Positions 1 to 8,426 of a stretch of 64,000 bases of DNA are shown one piece after another. The stretch's first letter is position 1. Each line of letters begins with the position of its first letter. The notes beneath the pieces were generated by a model. The model was not told the DNA's origin, ran no database searches, and saw nothing but the letters and a program-made list of their open reading frames with translations. The DNA is taken from positions 22,706 to 86,705 of the forward strand of contig CAJTGD010000027.1 in the NCBI GenBank assembly GCA_910575475.1, written 5' to 3'. The stretch comes from Lachnospiraceae bacterium (GTDB lineage Bacteria > Bacillota > Clostridia > Lachnospirales > Lachnospiraceae). A program made the translations under genes and the position numbers.

Positions 1-1879
1 GAAGATATCAGGCGTTTCTTTTGCCACGACCCTGTCCGAGGGCAGAAAATCGCCGGAGGTCCATGAACTGACGGTGGACGGAATGTCTCCGGAGCCGGCG
101 GTATCCCTGGATCTGGAGGATGAGGCCGCGGATCCTGCACCTCTGGAGAAGTCCCGGGAAGCTGTTTTTGAAACGCCAGCGGAGGAATTTGTGATCAACC
201 GGGCCCAGCCGGAATTGGAGGAACAGGACGGATGGGAAGAAGCGGCCAAAGAGCCGGAACGCTTCCCGGCGGAAGAGAGGCCGGCGAAAAAGGACACGGT
301 CCGGCCGGCGACGGAAAAGAGCAGTCCGAAAAAAAATGAAAAAGACAGTGCGGCAGATGTGGAAACCGAGGCCGCGGCAGTGGAGGAGAGTATCCGCATG
401 CAGCAGGAGGCTTTGCCGAAGGAATACCATGTACCGCCGTTAAATCTGCTGAAGAAAGGGAAGAAGTCCGGGGGAGACTCGGATACCCAGCTTCGCGCTA
501 CGGCCCGGAAGCTGGAACAGACTCTGCAGAACTTCGGTGTGAAGGTGCATGTGACCAACGCAAGCTGCGGGCCTTCCGTGACCCGCTATGAGCTGCAGCC
601 AGAGCAGGGGGTCAAGGTCAGCAAGATCGTGGGCCTGTCGGATGATATCAAGCTAAACCTGGCAGTCACCGATCTGAGGATCGAAGCGCCCATCCCCGGC
701 AAGGCCGCGGTGGGGATCGAGGTACCCAACAGTGAGACGACGGCGGTGATGCTTAGAGACCTGCTGGAATCATCCGAGTTCCAGCAGAGCAAATCCAGGA
801 TCACGGTGGCGGTAGGAAAGGACATTGCCGGAAAGACGGTGGTTGCGGATATCGCCAAGATGCCCCATCTTTTGGTGGCCGGATCTACAGGCTCCGGAAA
901 ATCGGTCTGCATCAATACGATGATCATGAGCATCATCTACAAGGCGGATCCGGAGGATGTGAAGCTGATCATGGTGGATCCCAAGGTGGTGGAGCTGAGC
1001 ATATACAACGGCATCCCGCACCTTATGATCCCGGTCGTGACCGACCCGAAGAAGGCGGCCGGCGCGCTGAACTGGGCCGTAGCAGAGATGATGAAGAGGT
1101 ATGACCTCTTTGCGAAATATAATGTAAGAGACCTGAAGGGCTTTAATGAAAAAGTGGAGAATCTGGAGGAAGAGGACGCGCCGAAGAAGATGCCCCAGCT
1201 CGTCATCATCGTGGACGAGCTGGCGGATCTGATGATGGTGGCGCCCAAAGACGTGGAGGGTGCGATCTGTCGTCTGGCGCAGCTGGCAAGAGCGGCGGGG
1301 ATCCACCTGATCCTGGCGACTCAGCGTCCGTCCGTCAATGTCATCACCGGACTGATCAAGGCCAACATGCCGTCCCGGATCGCGTTTGCGGTGTCCTCCG
1401 GAGTGGATTCCCGAACCATCATCGATATGTCCGGCGCGGAAAAGCTCCTGGGCAAGGGCGATATGCTGTTCTACCCCACAGGAGTTCCCAAGCCCATGCG
1501 TGTGCAGGGTTCCTTTGTGTCCGATAAGGAAGTCCAGAAGGTGGTAGATTACCTGATCGAGAATCATGGAAATGCCGATTACAGCAATGAGCTGGAAGAA
1601 CATATGAATGCAGACATCGGAGGAGATTCCATACCGGTCTCCGACGGAGAGGGAGAGGGCGGAAACGCCCGGGATCAGTATTTTGTGGAAGCAGGAAAGC
1701 TGATCATTGATAAGGACAAGGCTTCCATCGGAATGCTGCAGAGGATGTTCAAGATCGGATTCAACCGTGCCGCGCGGATCATGGACCAGCTTTCGGATGC
1801 CGGCGTGGTAGGGCCGGAAGAGGGAACCAAGCCGAGAAAGGTCCTGATGACGGCGGAGGAGTTTGAAGAGCTGCTGTAA
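1..1879 (+). CDS. ftsK: DNA translocase FtsK/SpoIIIE, 5'-truncated by the window edge
   Basis: ATP-driven double-stranded DNA pump that clears chromosomes through the division or sporulation septum. The frame is open from the first bases of the window, so the true start and the N-terminal membrane anchor lie outside; the first in-frame Met is at 74. An acidic, proline-rich linker is followed by the RecA-like motor, with Walker A GSTGSGKS near nt 885-905 and Walker B VIIVDELADL near 1203-1232. A C-terminal winged-helix gamma domain, which reads KOPS/SRS orientation sequences in this family, spans about nt 1670-1876 (DQYFVEAGKL ... GFNRAARIMDQL). The family call is secure. FtsK versus SpoIIIE cannot be decided without the N-terminus. 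Confidence 0.95.
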   Translation, partial: KISGVSFATTLSEGRKSPEVHELTVDGMSPEPAVSLDLEDEAADPAPLEKSREAVFETPAEEFVINRAQPELEEQDGWEEAAKEPERFPAEERPAKKDTVRPATEKSSPKKNEKDSAADVETEAAAVEESIRMQQEALPKEYHVPPLNLLKKGKKSGGDSDTQLRATARKLEQTLQNFGVKVHVTNASCGPSVTRYELQPEQGVKVSKIVGLSDDIKLNLAVTDLRIEAPIPGKAAVGIEVPNSETTAVMLRDLLESSEFQQSKSRITVAVGKDIAGKTVVADIAKMPHLLVAGSTGSGKSVCINTMIMSIIYKADPEDVKLIMVDPKVVELSIYNGIPHLMIPVVTDPKKAAGALNWAVAEMMKRYDLFAKYNVRDLKGFNEKVENLEEEDAPKKMPQLVIIVDELADLMMVAPKDVEGAICRLAQLARAAGIHLILATQRPSVNVITGLIKANMPSRIAFAVSSGVDSRTIIDMSGAEKLLGKGDMLFYPTGVPKPMRVQGSFVSDKEVQKVVDYLIENHGNADYSNELEEHMNADIGGDSIPVSDGEGEGGNARDQYFVEAGKLIIDKDKASIGMLQRMFKIGFNRAARIMDQLSDAGVVGPEEGTKPRKVLMTAEEFEELL

Positions 1880-1904
1880 TCATGCGGCTTGTGAAAAATT
1901 ACCC

Positions 1905-2092
1905 GCTGTGCGGTTAGATGCCCCAAGGAGCATCTAACCCACTTATCCATTCGCAAAAACCGTGCTGACGCACTCTTACGTCTGCTAACGCAGCCGCTTT
2001 TTGCTCATTAATAAGTGGGTTGCTGATTCATCAGGTCAATTGCATTGCAATAAATTGCATGCAATTGACCTGATGAATCGCAACCGCACAGC
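1905..2092. repeat. Nested palindromic element A (multi-hairpin, unknown family)
   Basis: An outer 11-bp inverted repeat (GCTGTGCGGTT at 1905-1915, complement at 2082-2092) encloses three hairpins. The first is GGTTAGATGC at 1912-1921 with 1930-1939. The second is AACCCACTTAT at 1936-1946 with 2011-2021; inside it, after 6-nt spacers on each side, is GCAAAAA/TTTTTGC (1953-1959/1998-2004) holding two mini-hairpins (1962-1973 and 1982-1993). The third is a perfect 20-bp stem, 2025-2044 with 2060-2079. Element B at 31184-31379 has the same core spacing with different stem sequences. No open frame was seen. It could be a structured RNA, a REP/MITE-like mobile repeat or a DNA structure; the family is not recognised. 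Confidence 0.85.
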
Positions 2093-2141
2093 TGAAAAAC
2101 TTGTGTGCAGACAGTAAGGTAGAAATAAGGGGGAGCACAAT

Positions 2142-3962
2142 ATGAGATGTAGAAATTGTGGCGCCGAGATTCCGGAGGGCCAGCTGATCTGTCCGTCCTG
2201 CCATATGGAAGTGCAGATCGTTCCTGACTATGATCCGCTGCAGGATGTGCTTGCGCGGGAGGTCAAGGGTTCTGTGGAATATGCGACTCGTCCCATTGAT
2301 TCTCAGGACCTGAGACGCTACCGGAGCCGTGAGGAACGTGAAAATGACTATGCCACCCGCGTACTGAACCAGGGGGAGTACAGAAGTTCCACGCGGGTGC
2401 TCAGTCAGGGTGAGATGAGCCGGATCCGTTCCCAGTATACCAGGACGCCGTCGTCCTCCCGCTATGGAGGCGGCACAACGTCTGTCCGGGGCACCGGATA
2501 TGCTCCGGGGAATCCGGAAACCGGTTATACCAGAAGGAGCAATCCGTGGGAAGGCGATTATGTCCGGCGGGATTCCGGCTATGCGGCCAGAGGGACTGCC
2601 GGAGGCTTTGTGCGGGAGACCGGCTATACCGGAAGAAATGCAGGGAATCCGGCGCGGGAATCCGGCTATACCGGAAGAAATACAGGGAATCCAGTGCGGG
2701 AATCCGGTTATACGGGAAGAAATCTCGGAAATTCTGGGCGGGAATCCGGTTATGCCAGGAGAGACGCCGCGAACAGCGGATGGGAAAACGGCTATGCCGG
2801 GAGAGATCCCGTAGGCTCTGTGCGGGAGTCAGGCTTTTCCAGAAGGGATACCGGGAATCATCCGCGGGAGACAGGGTATGACCGGGGGGCTTCGGAGGCC
2901 CGCCGCAGTACTGGCAATATCCGGCGGGAAAACGCCGGGTCCCAGTATACGGGAAACCTGCGGCAGGATCCGGAGGGCAGGAGACAGGGAACCGGTGAGA
3001 TCCGGGATCCCCAGGAGCGGAGACGTCTGAAGAGGGAGCGAAAAAAGCGTTCCGCGAAAAAACGTTTCCAGAAGATGGTCACTGTCTTTTGCGTGATCCT
3101 CATCCTCTGCGCGGCAGTGGGCTTTCTTCTGTACCAGAATTCCTATGCAGGCGCGGTAGGGAAGGGACAGAAAGCGCTCCAGACCGGGGACTATTCTGGC
3201 GCGGAGACGTATTTTGAACGTGCCTTGAAAAAGGATGTGAAAAAGCCGGATGCCTATGCCGGGCTGGCAAAGGTGTATATCCAGCAGAAAAATCTGGAAA
3301 AAGCGGAGGGAGTTTTTATTGCGGCAATTGATTCCCAGCCGGAAAACGGAGATCTGTATGAGGCAGCGATCCGGTTCTATATCGAGTCTGAACAGCCGGA
3401 AAAGATCTCCCCGCTGCTGGAGGGGTGTGATTCTGCCGTATTGTCCAGAGTGTCGGATTATGTGTCGGAGGCGCCTGTATTCAGCCTGGATGAGGGAAGC
3501 TACCAGGAAGTACAGGAGACGTCTCTGACGGGAGAGGGAACAATCTATTTTACGGAGGACGGAAGTACCCCTGACGAATCCAGCACCGAGTATACCGAAC
3601 CCATTCTGCTCAGCGAGGGGACTACAGTCTTGAAGGCGGTCTGCATCAATAAAAAGGGGATCCCAAGCCTTGTCTCCACCAGAACCTATACGGTCGAGCT
3701 GCAGGGCGAAGGGGCGCCTGCGGTGACGCCCTCCACCGGGAAATACAGCGCGCCGTTCCAGATCACCATTCAGGTGCCGGAAGGCTATACTGCGTATTAT
3801 ACCGCAGACGGTACCACGCCGTCGGCCGCGTCTCAGATGTACGGCGGGCCGATCGACGTAACGGAAGGAGATGGCAGCCTGATCTTCTCGGCTGTGCTGA
3901 TCAGTGATACCGGAAAGATGACCCCGGTCACAAAACGGAATTATACCCTGCAGTTTGAGTAG
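2142..3962 (+). CDS. Zinc-ribbon, tandem-repeat, TPR and chitobiase-C-terminal-like membrane protein
   Basis: 606 aa. The N-terminus is a CxxC...CxxC zinc ribbon (MRCRNCGAEI ... CPSCHM). An Arg/Gly/Asn/Tyr-rich disordered region follows, carrying about seven 14-aa repeats. A basic stretch leads to one membrane helix (about residues 309-328). Beyond it lie TPR-like helices (about 340-430) and two copies of the CHB_HEX_C/Fn3-associated beta fold, recognised by phrases such as YFTEDGSTPDESS and YYTADGTTPSAAS. Predicted topology is zinc ribbon inside and TPR plus beta domains outside. The exact function is unknown; a scaffold or sensor at the cell surface is an inference. An A/G-rich ribosome site (aataaggggg) precedes the ATG. 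Confidence 0.8.
   Translation: MRCRNCGAEIPEGQLICPSCHMEVQIVPDYDPLQDVLAREVKGSVEYATRPIDSQDLRRYRSREERENDYATRVLNQGEYRSSTRVLSQGEMSRIRSQYTRTPSSSRYGGGTTSVRGTGYAPGNPETGYTRRSNPWEGDYVRRDSGYAARGTAGGFVRETGYTGRNAGNPARESGYTGRNTGNPVRESGYTGRNLGNSGRESGYARRDAANSGWENGYAGRDPVGSVRESGFSRRDTGNHPRETGYDRGASEARRSTGNIRRENAGSQYTGNLRQDPEGRRQGTGEIRDPQERRRLKRERKKRSAKKRFQKMVTVFCVILILCAAVGFLLYQNSYAGAVGKGQKALQTGDYSGAETYFERALKKDVKKPDAYAGLAKVYIQQKNLEKAEGVFIAAIDSQPENGDLYEAAIRFYIESEQPEKISPLLEGCDSAVLSRVSDYVSEAPVFSLDEGSYQEVQETSLTGEGTIYFTEDGSTPDESSTEYTEPILLSEGTTVLKAVCINKKGIPSLVSTRTYTVELQGEGAPAVTPSTGKYSAPFQITIQVPEGYTAYYTADGTTPSAASQMYGGPIDVTEGDGSLIFSAVLISDTGKMTPVTKRNYTLQFE
2613..2906 (+). repeat. Tandem 42-bp (14-aa) coding repeats
   Basis: Six to seven degenerate in-frame copies of a unit resembling RESGYTGRNTGNPV, beginning at codon 158 of the zinc-ribbon protein. 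The two central copies are nearly identical at DNA level and the outer ones decay, as expected when repeats expand by slippage or unequal crossing-over. Confidence 0.85.
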
Positions 3963-4014
3963 GATATTTCGTATATTTTTTATAAATCTTTTTTGAAATT
4001 TTCAGTAAATATGC

Positions 4015-4043
4015 TTGTGTTAAAAGTTTCACAGTGCTATAAT
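4015..4043 (+). promoter_or_regulatory. Sigma-A-type promoter for the alcohol dehydrogenase
   Basis: TTGTGT (4015-4020), a 17-bp spacer and a perfect TATAAT (4038-4043), in an AT-rich stretch about 50 bp upstream of the start codon. The -35 match is only moderate. Confidence 0.65.
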
Positions 4044-4094
4044 AAAAGCTGTTAAAATAATAACACATAGATCATACATAAGGAGATGTGTAAC

Positions 4095-5276
4095 ATGAGC
4101 AGATTTACATTACCAAGAGACGTTTACCACGGAAAAGGATGTCTGGAAGAACTGAAGAACCTGAAAGGGAAAAAGGCCATCCTCGTTGTCGGCGGCGGTT
4201 CCATGAAGCGCCAGGGATTTCTGGATAAGGCAGTGGATTATCTGAAGGAAGCAGGCATGGAAGTGGAGCTGTTCGAGGGCGTTGAGCCGGATCCGTCCGT
4301 TGAGACCGTTATGAAGGGCGCGGAGGCGATGCGCGCGTTTGAGCCTGACTGGATCGTATCCATGGGCGGCGGTTCTCCAATCGATGCCGCAAAGGCAATG
4401 TGGGCATTCTATGAGTATCCGGAGGTGACCTTTGAGGATCTCTGCATTCCGTTTAATTTCCCGGAATTGAGACAGAAGGCAAAATTCTGCGCGATCCCGT
4501 CCACATCAGGAACCGCGACGGAAGTGACCGCATTTTCCGTGATCACGGATTACAGCACGGGCGTGAAGTATCCTCTGGCGGACTTCAACATTACTCCGGA
4601 TGTAGCGATCGTAGATCCGGATCTGGTAACCGGACTCCCGGTAAAGCAGGTTGCTTACACCGGTATGGACGCTCTGACACATGCCATCGAAGCATATGTG
4701 TCCACATTGAACGGACCGTTTACGGATCCTCTGGCACTTCAGGCGATCGAGATGGTTCTGGATTACCTTCCGGCTTCCTATCACTGCAATATGGATGCCA
4801 GGGAACAGATGCACTATGCACAGTGCCTTGCAGGAATGGCATTTTCCAACGCTTTGCTTGGAATCGTTCACTCCATGGCGCACAAGACCGGCGCGGCATT
4901 CTCCACAGGACATATCCCGCACGGCTGCGCAAATGCGATCTATCTGCCTTATGTGATCAAATATAACGCAAAGGATTCCGTCGCGGCAAGCCGCTACGCG
5001 GACATCGCGCGCAGAATGGGCCTGCCGGGAGCATCGGAGAAGGCACTGATCAACAGCCTGTGCGAAAAGATCGACGCATTCAACGTTGAGCTGAATATCC
5101 CCAAGACATTGAAGGACTTCGGCATCAACGAGGACGAGTTTAAGGAGAAGGTAGCCAAGATCGCGGAGCTGGCAGTAGGCGATGCATGTACCGGATCCAA
5201 TCCGCGCGCCATCGACCCTGCAGCAATGGAAAAATTATTCACATGTACATATTACGGAACAGAGGTTGATTTTTAA
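4095..5276 (+). CDS. Iron-containing alcohol dehydrogenase
   Basis: 393 aa; group III (iron-type) NAD(P)H-dependent dehydrogenase, interconverting aldehydes or ketones and alcohols in the cytoplasm, usually to dispose of fermentation reductant. The Rossmann part has the GGGS..D signature (VSMGGGSPIDAAKAMW). The metal site shows GMDALTHAIEAYVS and the histidines of GIVHSMAHK and HIPHGCANA. An ATG at 4086 lies inside the ribosome site AAGGAG (4080-4085), so ATG 4095 with a 9-nt gap is chosen. It stands alone between its own promoter and a terminator. Exact substrate (butanol, ethanol or propanediol type) cannot be told. Confidence 0.92.
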   Translation: MSRFTLPRDVYHGKGCLEELKNLKGKKAILVVGGGSMKRQGFLDKAVDYLKEAGMEVELFEGVEPDPSVETVMKGAEAMRAFEPDWIVSMGGGSPIDAAKAMWAFYEYPEVTFEDLCIPFNFPELRQKAKFCAIPSTSGTATEVTAFSVITDYSTGVKYPLADFNITPDVAIVDPDLVTGLPVKQVAYTGMDALTHAIEAYVSTLNGPFTDPLALQAIEMVLDYLPASYHCNMDAREQMHYAQCLAGMAFSNALLGIVHSMAHKTGAAFSTGHIPHGCANAIYLPYVIKYNAKDSVAASRYADIARRMGLPGASEKALINSLCEKIDAFNVELNIPKTLKDFGINEDEFKEKVAKIAELAVGDACTGSNPRAIDPAAMEKLFTCTYYGTEVDF

Positions 5277-5319
5277 AAACCGCGGGGCAGGCACGATCCT
5301 TGGTGCCTGCCCCCGTTTT
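5276..5319 (+). terminator. Rho-independent terminator after the alcohol dehydrogenase
   Basis: GGGGCAGGCAC (5284-5294) pairs with 5303-5313. Flanking A and T runs (AAAAC ... GTTTT) extend the stem and supply the U tract. Confidence 0.85.
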
Positions 5320-5446
5320 GACAACATTGTATGCAGAAAACCTGTTGCCGGCAGCTTTTCTGCAGGAGGATTTCATCCAGATGCTGTCTTTTGGAAAAAG
5401 TTCTCTGAAATGTATTCATTTCAATGAAATTTGTGAAAAAGAATAC

Positions 5447-5475
5447 TTGTAAACGGGCTGTTGATATCGTATGAT
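5447..5475 (+). promoter_or_regulatory. Promoter of nfnAB
   Basis: TTGTAA (5447-5452), a 17-bp spacer and TATGAT (5470-5475), about 40 bp upstream of the first gene of the pair. Confidence 0.65.
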
Positions 5476-5513
5476 ATGTTATGCAGAAGATGAGTCTATA
5501 CAGGAGGAAGAAC

Positions 5514-6404
5514 ATGTACAAGATTTTAAAAGCAGAAAAACTGGCTGATAAGATTATACTCATGGACGTGCTTGCGCCGCGCGTTGCGAAGCATTGTCAG
5601 CCGGGACAGTTTGTGATCGTGAAAATGGACGACAAGGGGGAGAGGATTCCGCTTACGATCTGTGATTATGACCGGGAAGCAGGAACCATTACCATTGTAT
5701 TTCAGGAGGTAGGGGCTTCCACGACGAAGATGGCAGACCTGAAAGAGGGAGATGCGTTCCGTGACTTCGTAGGGCCTCTCGGATGTGCGTCCGAATTTGT
5801 AAAGGAAGAGATGGAAGCGCTGAAAAAGAAAAAAATGCTCTTTGTGGCAGGCGGTGTGGGAGCCGCACCTGTGTATCCGCAGGTCAAATGGCTCCATGAG
5901 CACGGGATCGACGCGGATGTGATCCTGGGCGCGAAGACAAAGGATATGGTCATCTTGGAGAAAGAACTGGAAGCAGTGGCGGGCAATCTCTATGTGACCA
6001 CAGACGACGGCTCCTACGGCCGCTCCGGTATGGTTACGACCGTGATCGAGGATCTGGTCACGAAGGAAGGCAAGCATTATGATGTGTGCGTAGCCATCGG
6101 ACCGATGATCATGATGAAGTTTGTCTGCCTGCTGACGAAGAAGCTGGAACTGCCGACCATCGTCAGCATGAACCCGATCATGGTAGACGGAACCGGTATG
6201 TGCGGGGCATGCCGTCTGCAGGTGGGAGACGAGATCAAGTTTGCATGTGTGGACGGACCGGAATTTGACGGACATCTTGTAGATTTTGACCAGGCAATGA
6301 AGAGAAGCCAGATGTATAAGACAGAAGAAGGCCGTGCAATGCTTAAGCTCACGGAAGGGGATACACACCACGGCGGATGTGGAAATTGCGGAGGTGACAA
6401 CTAA
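5514..6404 (+). CDS. nfnA: NADH-dependent ferredoxin:NADP+ oxidoreductase, subunit A (NfnA; FNR-type)
   Basis: 296 aa. Small subunit of the electron-bifurcating transhydrogenase that couples NADPH, NAD+ and ferredoxin. It has a ferredoxin-reductase fold with an FAD-binding half (ERIPLTICDY), a nucleotide-binding half (VAGGVGAAPVYPQ) and a C-terminal [2Fe-2S] cysteine cluster (GMCGACRLQVGDEIKFAC, plus GGCGNCGG at the very end). The same fold occurs in PyrK and in sulfide dehydrogenase subunits, but direct coupling to NfnB supports this name. ATG 5514 has GGAGG nine bases upstream; the earlier in-frame Met at 5481 lacks a site. Its stop overlaps the NfnB start (TAATG). Confidence 0.9.
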   Translation: MYKILKAEKLADKIILMDVLAPRVAKHCQPGQFVIVKMDDKGERIPLTICDYDREAGTITIVFQEVGASTTKMADLKEGDAFRDFVGPLGCASEFVKEEMEALKKKKMLFVAGGVGAAPVYPQVKWLHEHGIDADVILGAKTKDMVILEKELEAVAGNLYVTTDDGSYGRSGMVTTVIEDLVTKEGKHYDVCVAIGPMIMMKFVCLLTKKLELPTIVSMNPIMVDGTGMCGACRLQVGDEIKFACVDGPEFDGHLVDFDQAMKRSQMYKTEEGRAMLKLTEGDTHHGGCGNCGGDN

Positions 6405-7792
6405 TGGCAGATGTATTAAAGAAAGTGCCTGTCAGAGAACAGGAACCCAAGGTACGCGCTACGAATTTTGAAGAGGTTTGTCTGGGCTACAATCAGGAGG
6501 AGGCCATGGAAGAAGCTTCCCGCTGCATCAACTGCAAGAACGCGAAGTGCGTCAGCGGATGTCCGGTGGCCATTGATATTCCGGGATTTATCAAGGAAGT
6601 CAAGGAAGGCAATATCGAAGAGGCCTATAAGGTGATCGGAAAAGCTTCCGCACTGCCGGCAATCTGCGGACGTGTCTGTCCCCAGGAATCCCAGTGTGAG
6701 GGAAAATGTATCCGGGGGATCAAGGGCGAGCCGGTATCCATCGGCAAGCTGGAGCGGTTTGTCGCGGATTATGCTCTGGAGCATGACATCAAACCGGTAG
6801 GAGCGGAAAACACCAACGGACATAAGGTTGCTGTCATCGGCTCCGGCCCGTCTGGCCTGACCTGCGCCGGCGACCTGGCAAAGATGGGCTACGAGGTAAC
6901 GGTATTCGAGGCGCTTCACGAGCTGGGCGGCGTGCTGGTATATGGGATTCCGGAGTTCCGTCTTCCGAAGCAGAAGGTGGTTGCAAAGGAGATCGAGAAG
7001 GTAAAAGAGCTGGGTGTGAAGTTCGAGACCAATGTGGTCATCGGAAAGTCTACCACCATCGACCAGCTCATTGAGGAAGAAGGCTTTGAGGCTGTATTTA
7101 TCGGCTCCGGAGCGGGACTCCCGATGTTCATGGGCATTCCGGGGGAAAATGCCAACGGCGTATTCTCCGCCAATGAGTACCTGACCAGGAGCAACCTGAT
7201 GAAAGCCTTTGACGAGTCCTATGATACCCCCATCGTTGGCGGTAAGAAGGTGGCGGTCGTTGGCGGCGGAAACGTGGCCATGGACGCCGCAAGAACGGCG
7301 CTGCGTCTCGGAGCAGAGGTACATATCGTGTACAGGAGAAGCGAGGCGGAGCTTCCGGCCAGAGTGGAAGAGGTTCATCATGCGAAGGAAGAGGGCGTGA
7401 TCTTCGACCTGCTCACCAATCCGAAGGAGATCTTTGTCGATGACAAGGGGAACGTAAAAGGCATGAAGGTCATCAAGATGGAGCTCGGCGAGCCGGACGC
7501 GTCCGGAAGAAGACGTCCGGTGGAGATTCCGGGGTCCGAATATGAGATCGAAGTGGATACCGTGATCATGTCACTGGGGACTTCCCCGAATCCGCTGATT
7601 TCCTCCACCACAAAGGGGCTGGAGACCAACCGATGGAAATGTATCGTTGCAGACGAAGAGTTTGGCAAGACCTCCAAGGAAGGGGTTTATGCCGGCGGCG
7701 ACGCGGTGACAGGCGCGGCGACGGTCATTCTTGCCATGGGTGCTGGAAAAGCGGGCGCGCATGGAATTGATGAATATTTAAAAAATAAATAA
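6404..7792 (+). CDS. nfnB: NADPH-dependent glutamate synthase-like subunit (NfnB/GltA)
   Basis: 462 aa. Large subunit partner of NfnA; the pair moves electrons between NADPH, NAD+ and ferredoxin by flavin-based bifurcation. The N-terminal part carries two [4Fe-4S] cysteine sets (CINCKNAKCVSGCPV and CGRVCPQESQCEGKC). Two dinucleotide folds follow: VAVIGSGPSGLTCAG for FAD and VAVVGGGNVAMDAAR for NADPH. The C-terminal GGDAVTGAATVILAMGAG is the second FAD contact. Alone it resembles the glutamate synthase small chain, but no large-chain gltB is nearby and it overlaps nfnA by one base, which favours the Nfn assignment. Confidence 0.9.
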   Translation: MADVLKKVPVREQEPKVRATNFEEVCLGYNQEEAMEEASRCINCKNAKCVSGCPVAIDIPGFIKEVKEGNIEEAYKVIGKASALPAICGRVCPQESQCEGKCIRGIKGEPVSIGKLERFVADYALEHDIKPVGAENTNGHKVAVIGSGPSGLTCAGDLAKMGYEVTVFEALHELGGVLVYGIPEFRLPKQKVVAKEIEKVKELGVKFETNVVIGKSTTIDQLIEEEGFEAVFIGSGAGLPMFMGIPGENANGVFSANEYLTRSNLMKAFDESYDTPIVGGKKVAVVGGGNVAMDAARTALRLGAEVHIVYRRSEAELPARVEEVHHAKEEGVIFDLLTNPKEIFVDDKGNVKGMKVIKMELGEPDASGRRRPVEIPGSEYEIEVDTVIMSLGTSPNPLISSTTKGLETNRWKCIVADEEFGKTSKEGVYAGGDAVTGAATVILAMGAGKAGAHGIDEYLKNK

Positions 7793-7800
7793 TTGCAGAT

Positions 7801-7839
7801 ACGATCAGACCTGTTCTCTGGTAGGACAGGTCTGATCGT
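7801..7839. terminator. Perfect 14-bp hairpin downstream of nfnB
   Basis: ACGATCAGACCTGT (7801-7814) and its exact complement (7826-7839) with an 11-nt loop, ten bases after the nfnB stop. No T run follows, so it may stabilise the mRNA end rather than terminate. Confidence 0.6.
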
Positions 7840-7934
7840 GCAGTTCAGGCAGAATATGAAGAAAACGATAGATTCAGCGGTCAGAGCACAGCATTTTGCG
7901 GTGTGGAGATCTGACTGGAAAGAGACTGGATGAA

Positions 7935-8414
7935 ATGAAGATCACATTGATCACTGTAGGTAAAATAAAGGAAAAATATCTCAGGGACGCAATCGGGGAA
8001 TACAGCAAACGTCTGGGCGGCTATTGCAAGCTGGAGATCATAGAGGTTGCGGATGAGAAGACCCCGGACCATGCCGGCGAGGGGCAGGAGCAGCTGATCC
8101 TCTCCAGAGAGGCGGAGCGCATTCTGAAGTACATCAAAGAAGACGCCTATATCATGACACTGGAGATCAGCGGGAAGCAGCTTTCCTCCGAGGAACTGGC
8201 AGCCAGGATCGAGCAGCTTGGGGTGCAGGGGAGAGGGCATCTGATCTTTATCATCGGAGGCTCCATCGGACTGGGAAAGGAAGTCCTTGGCAGGTCAGAC
8301 TTTGCCCTCAGTTTTTCGAAAATGACCTTTCCCCATCAGCTGATGCGGGTGATCCTGCTGGAACAGATCTACCGGAGCTTCCGGATCATCCATGGGGCTC
8401 CTTACCACAAATAA
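7935..8414 (+). CDS. rlmH: 23S rRNA (pseudouridine-1915 N3)-methyltransferase RlmH
   Basis: 159 aa, exactly the usual family length. A SPOUT-class methyltransferase that methylates pseudouridine 1915 in helix 69 of the large subunit, using S-adenosylmethionine. It opens with MKITLITVGKIKEKYL and shows the knotted SAM-binding loop FIIGGSIGLGKEV. The C-terminal signature FSKMTFPHQLMRVILLEQIYR is followed by a final HGAPYHK. The start is set by family length; an upstream in-frame ATG at 7896 would add 13 non-conserved residues. Confidence 0.95.
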   Translation: MKITLITVGKIKEKYLRDAIGEYSKRLGGYCKLEIIEVADEKTPDHAGEGQEQLILSREAERILKYIKEDAYIMTLEISGKQLSSEELAARIEQLGVQGRGHLIFIIGGSIGLGKEVLGRSDFALSFSKMTFPHQLMRVILLEQIYRSFRIIHGAPYHK

Positions 8415-8426
8415 GGGGGGATAAAC

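Noticed and set aside
770..1603. Long - strand open frame opposite ftsK (and similar long frames opposite nfnB, mutS, PBP2 and TIGR03960)
   Set aside because: Mirror frames of strongly biased coding sequence; His/Arg-rich translations without domains or ribosome sites.
6404..7792. Glutamate synthase small subunit
   Set aside because: No large subunit nearby, and one-base overlap with an FNR-type subunit identifies the Nfn pair.
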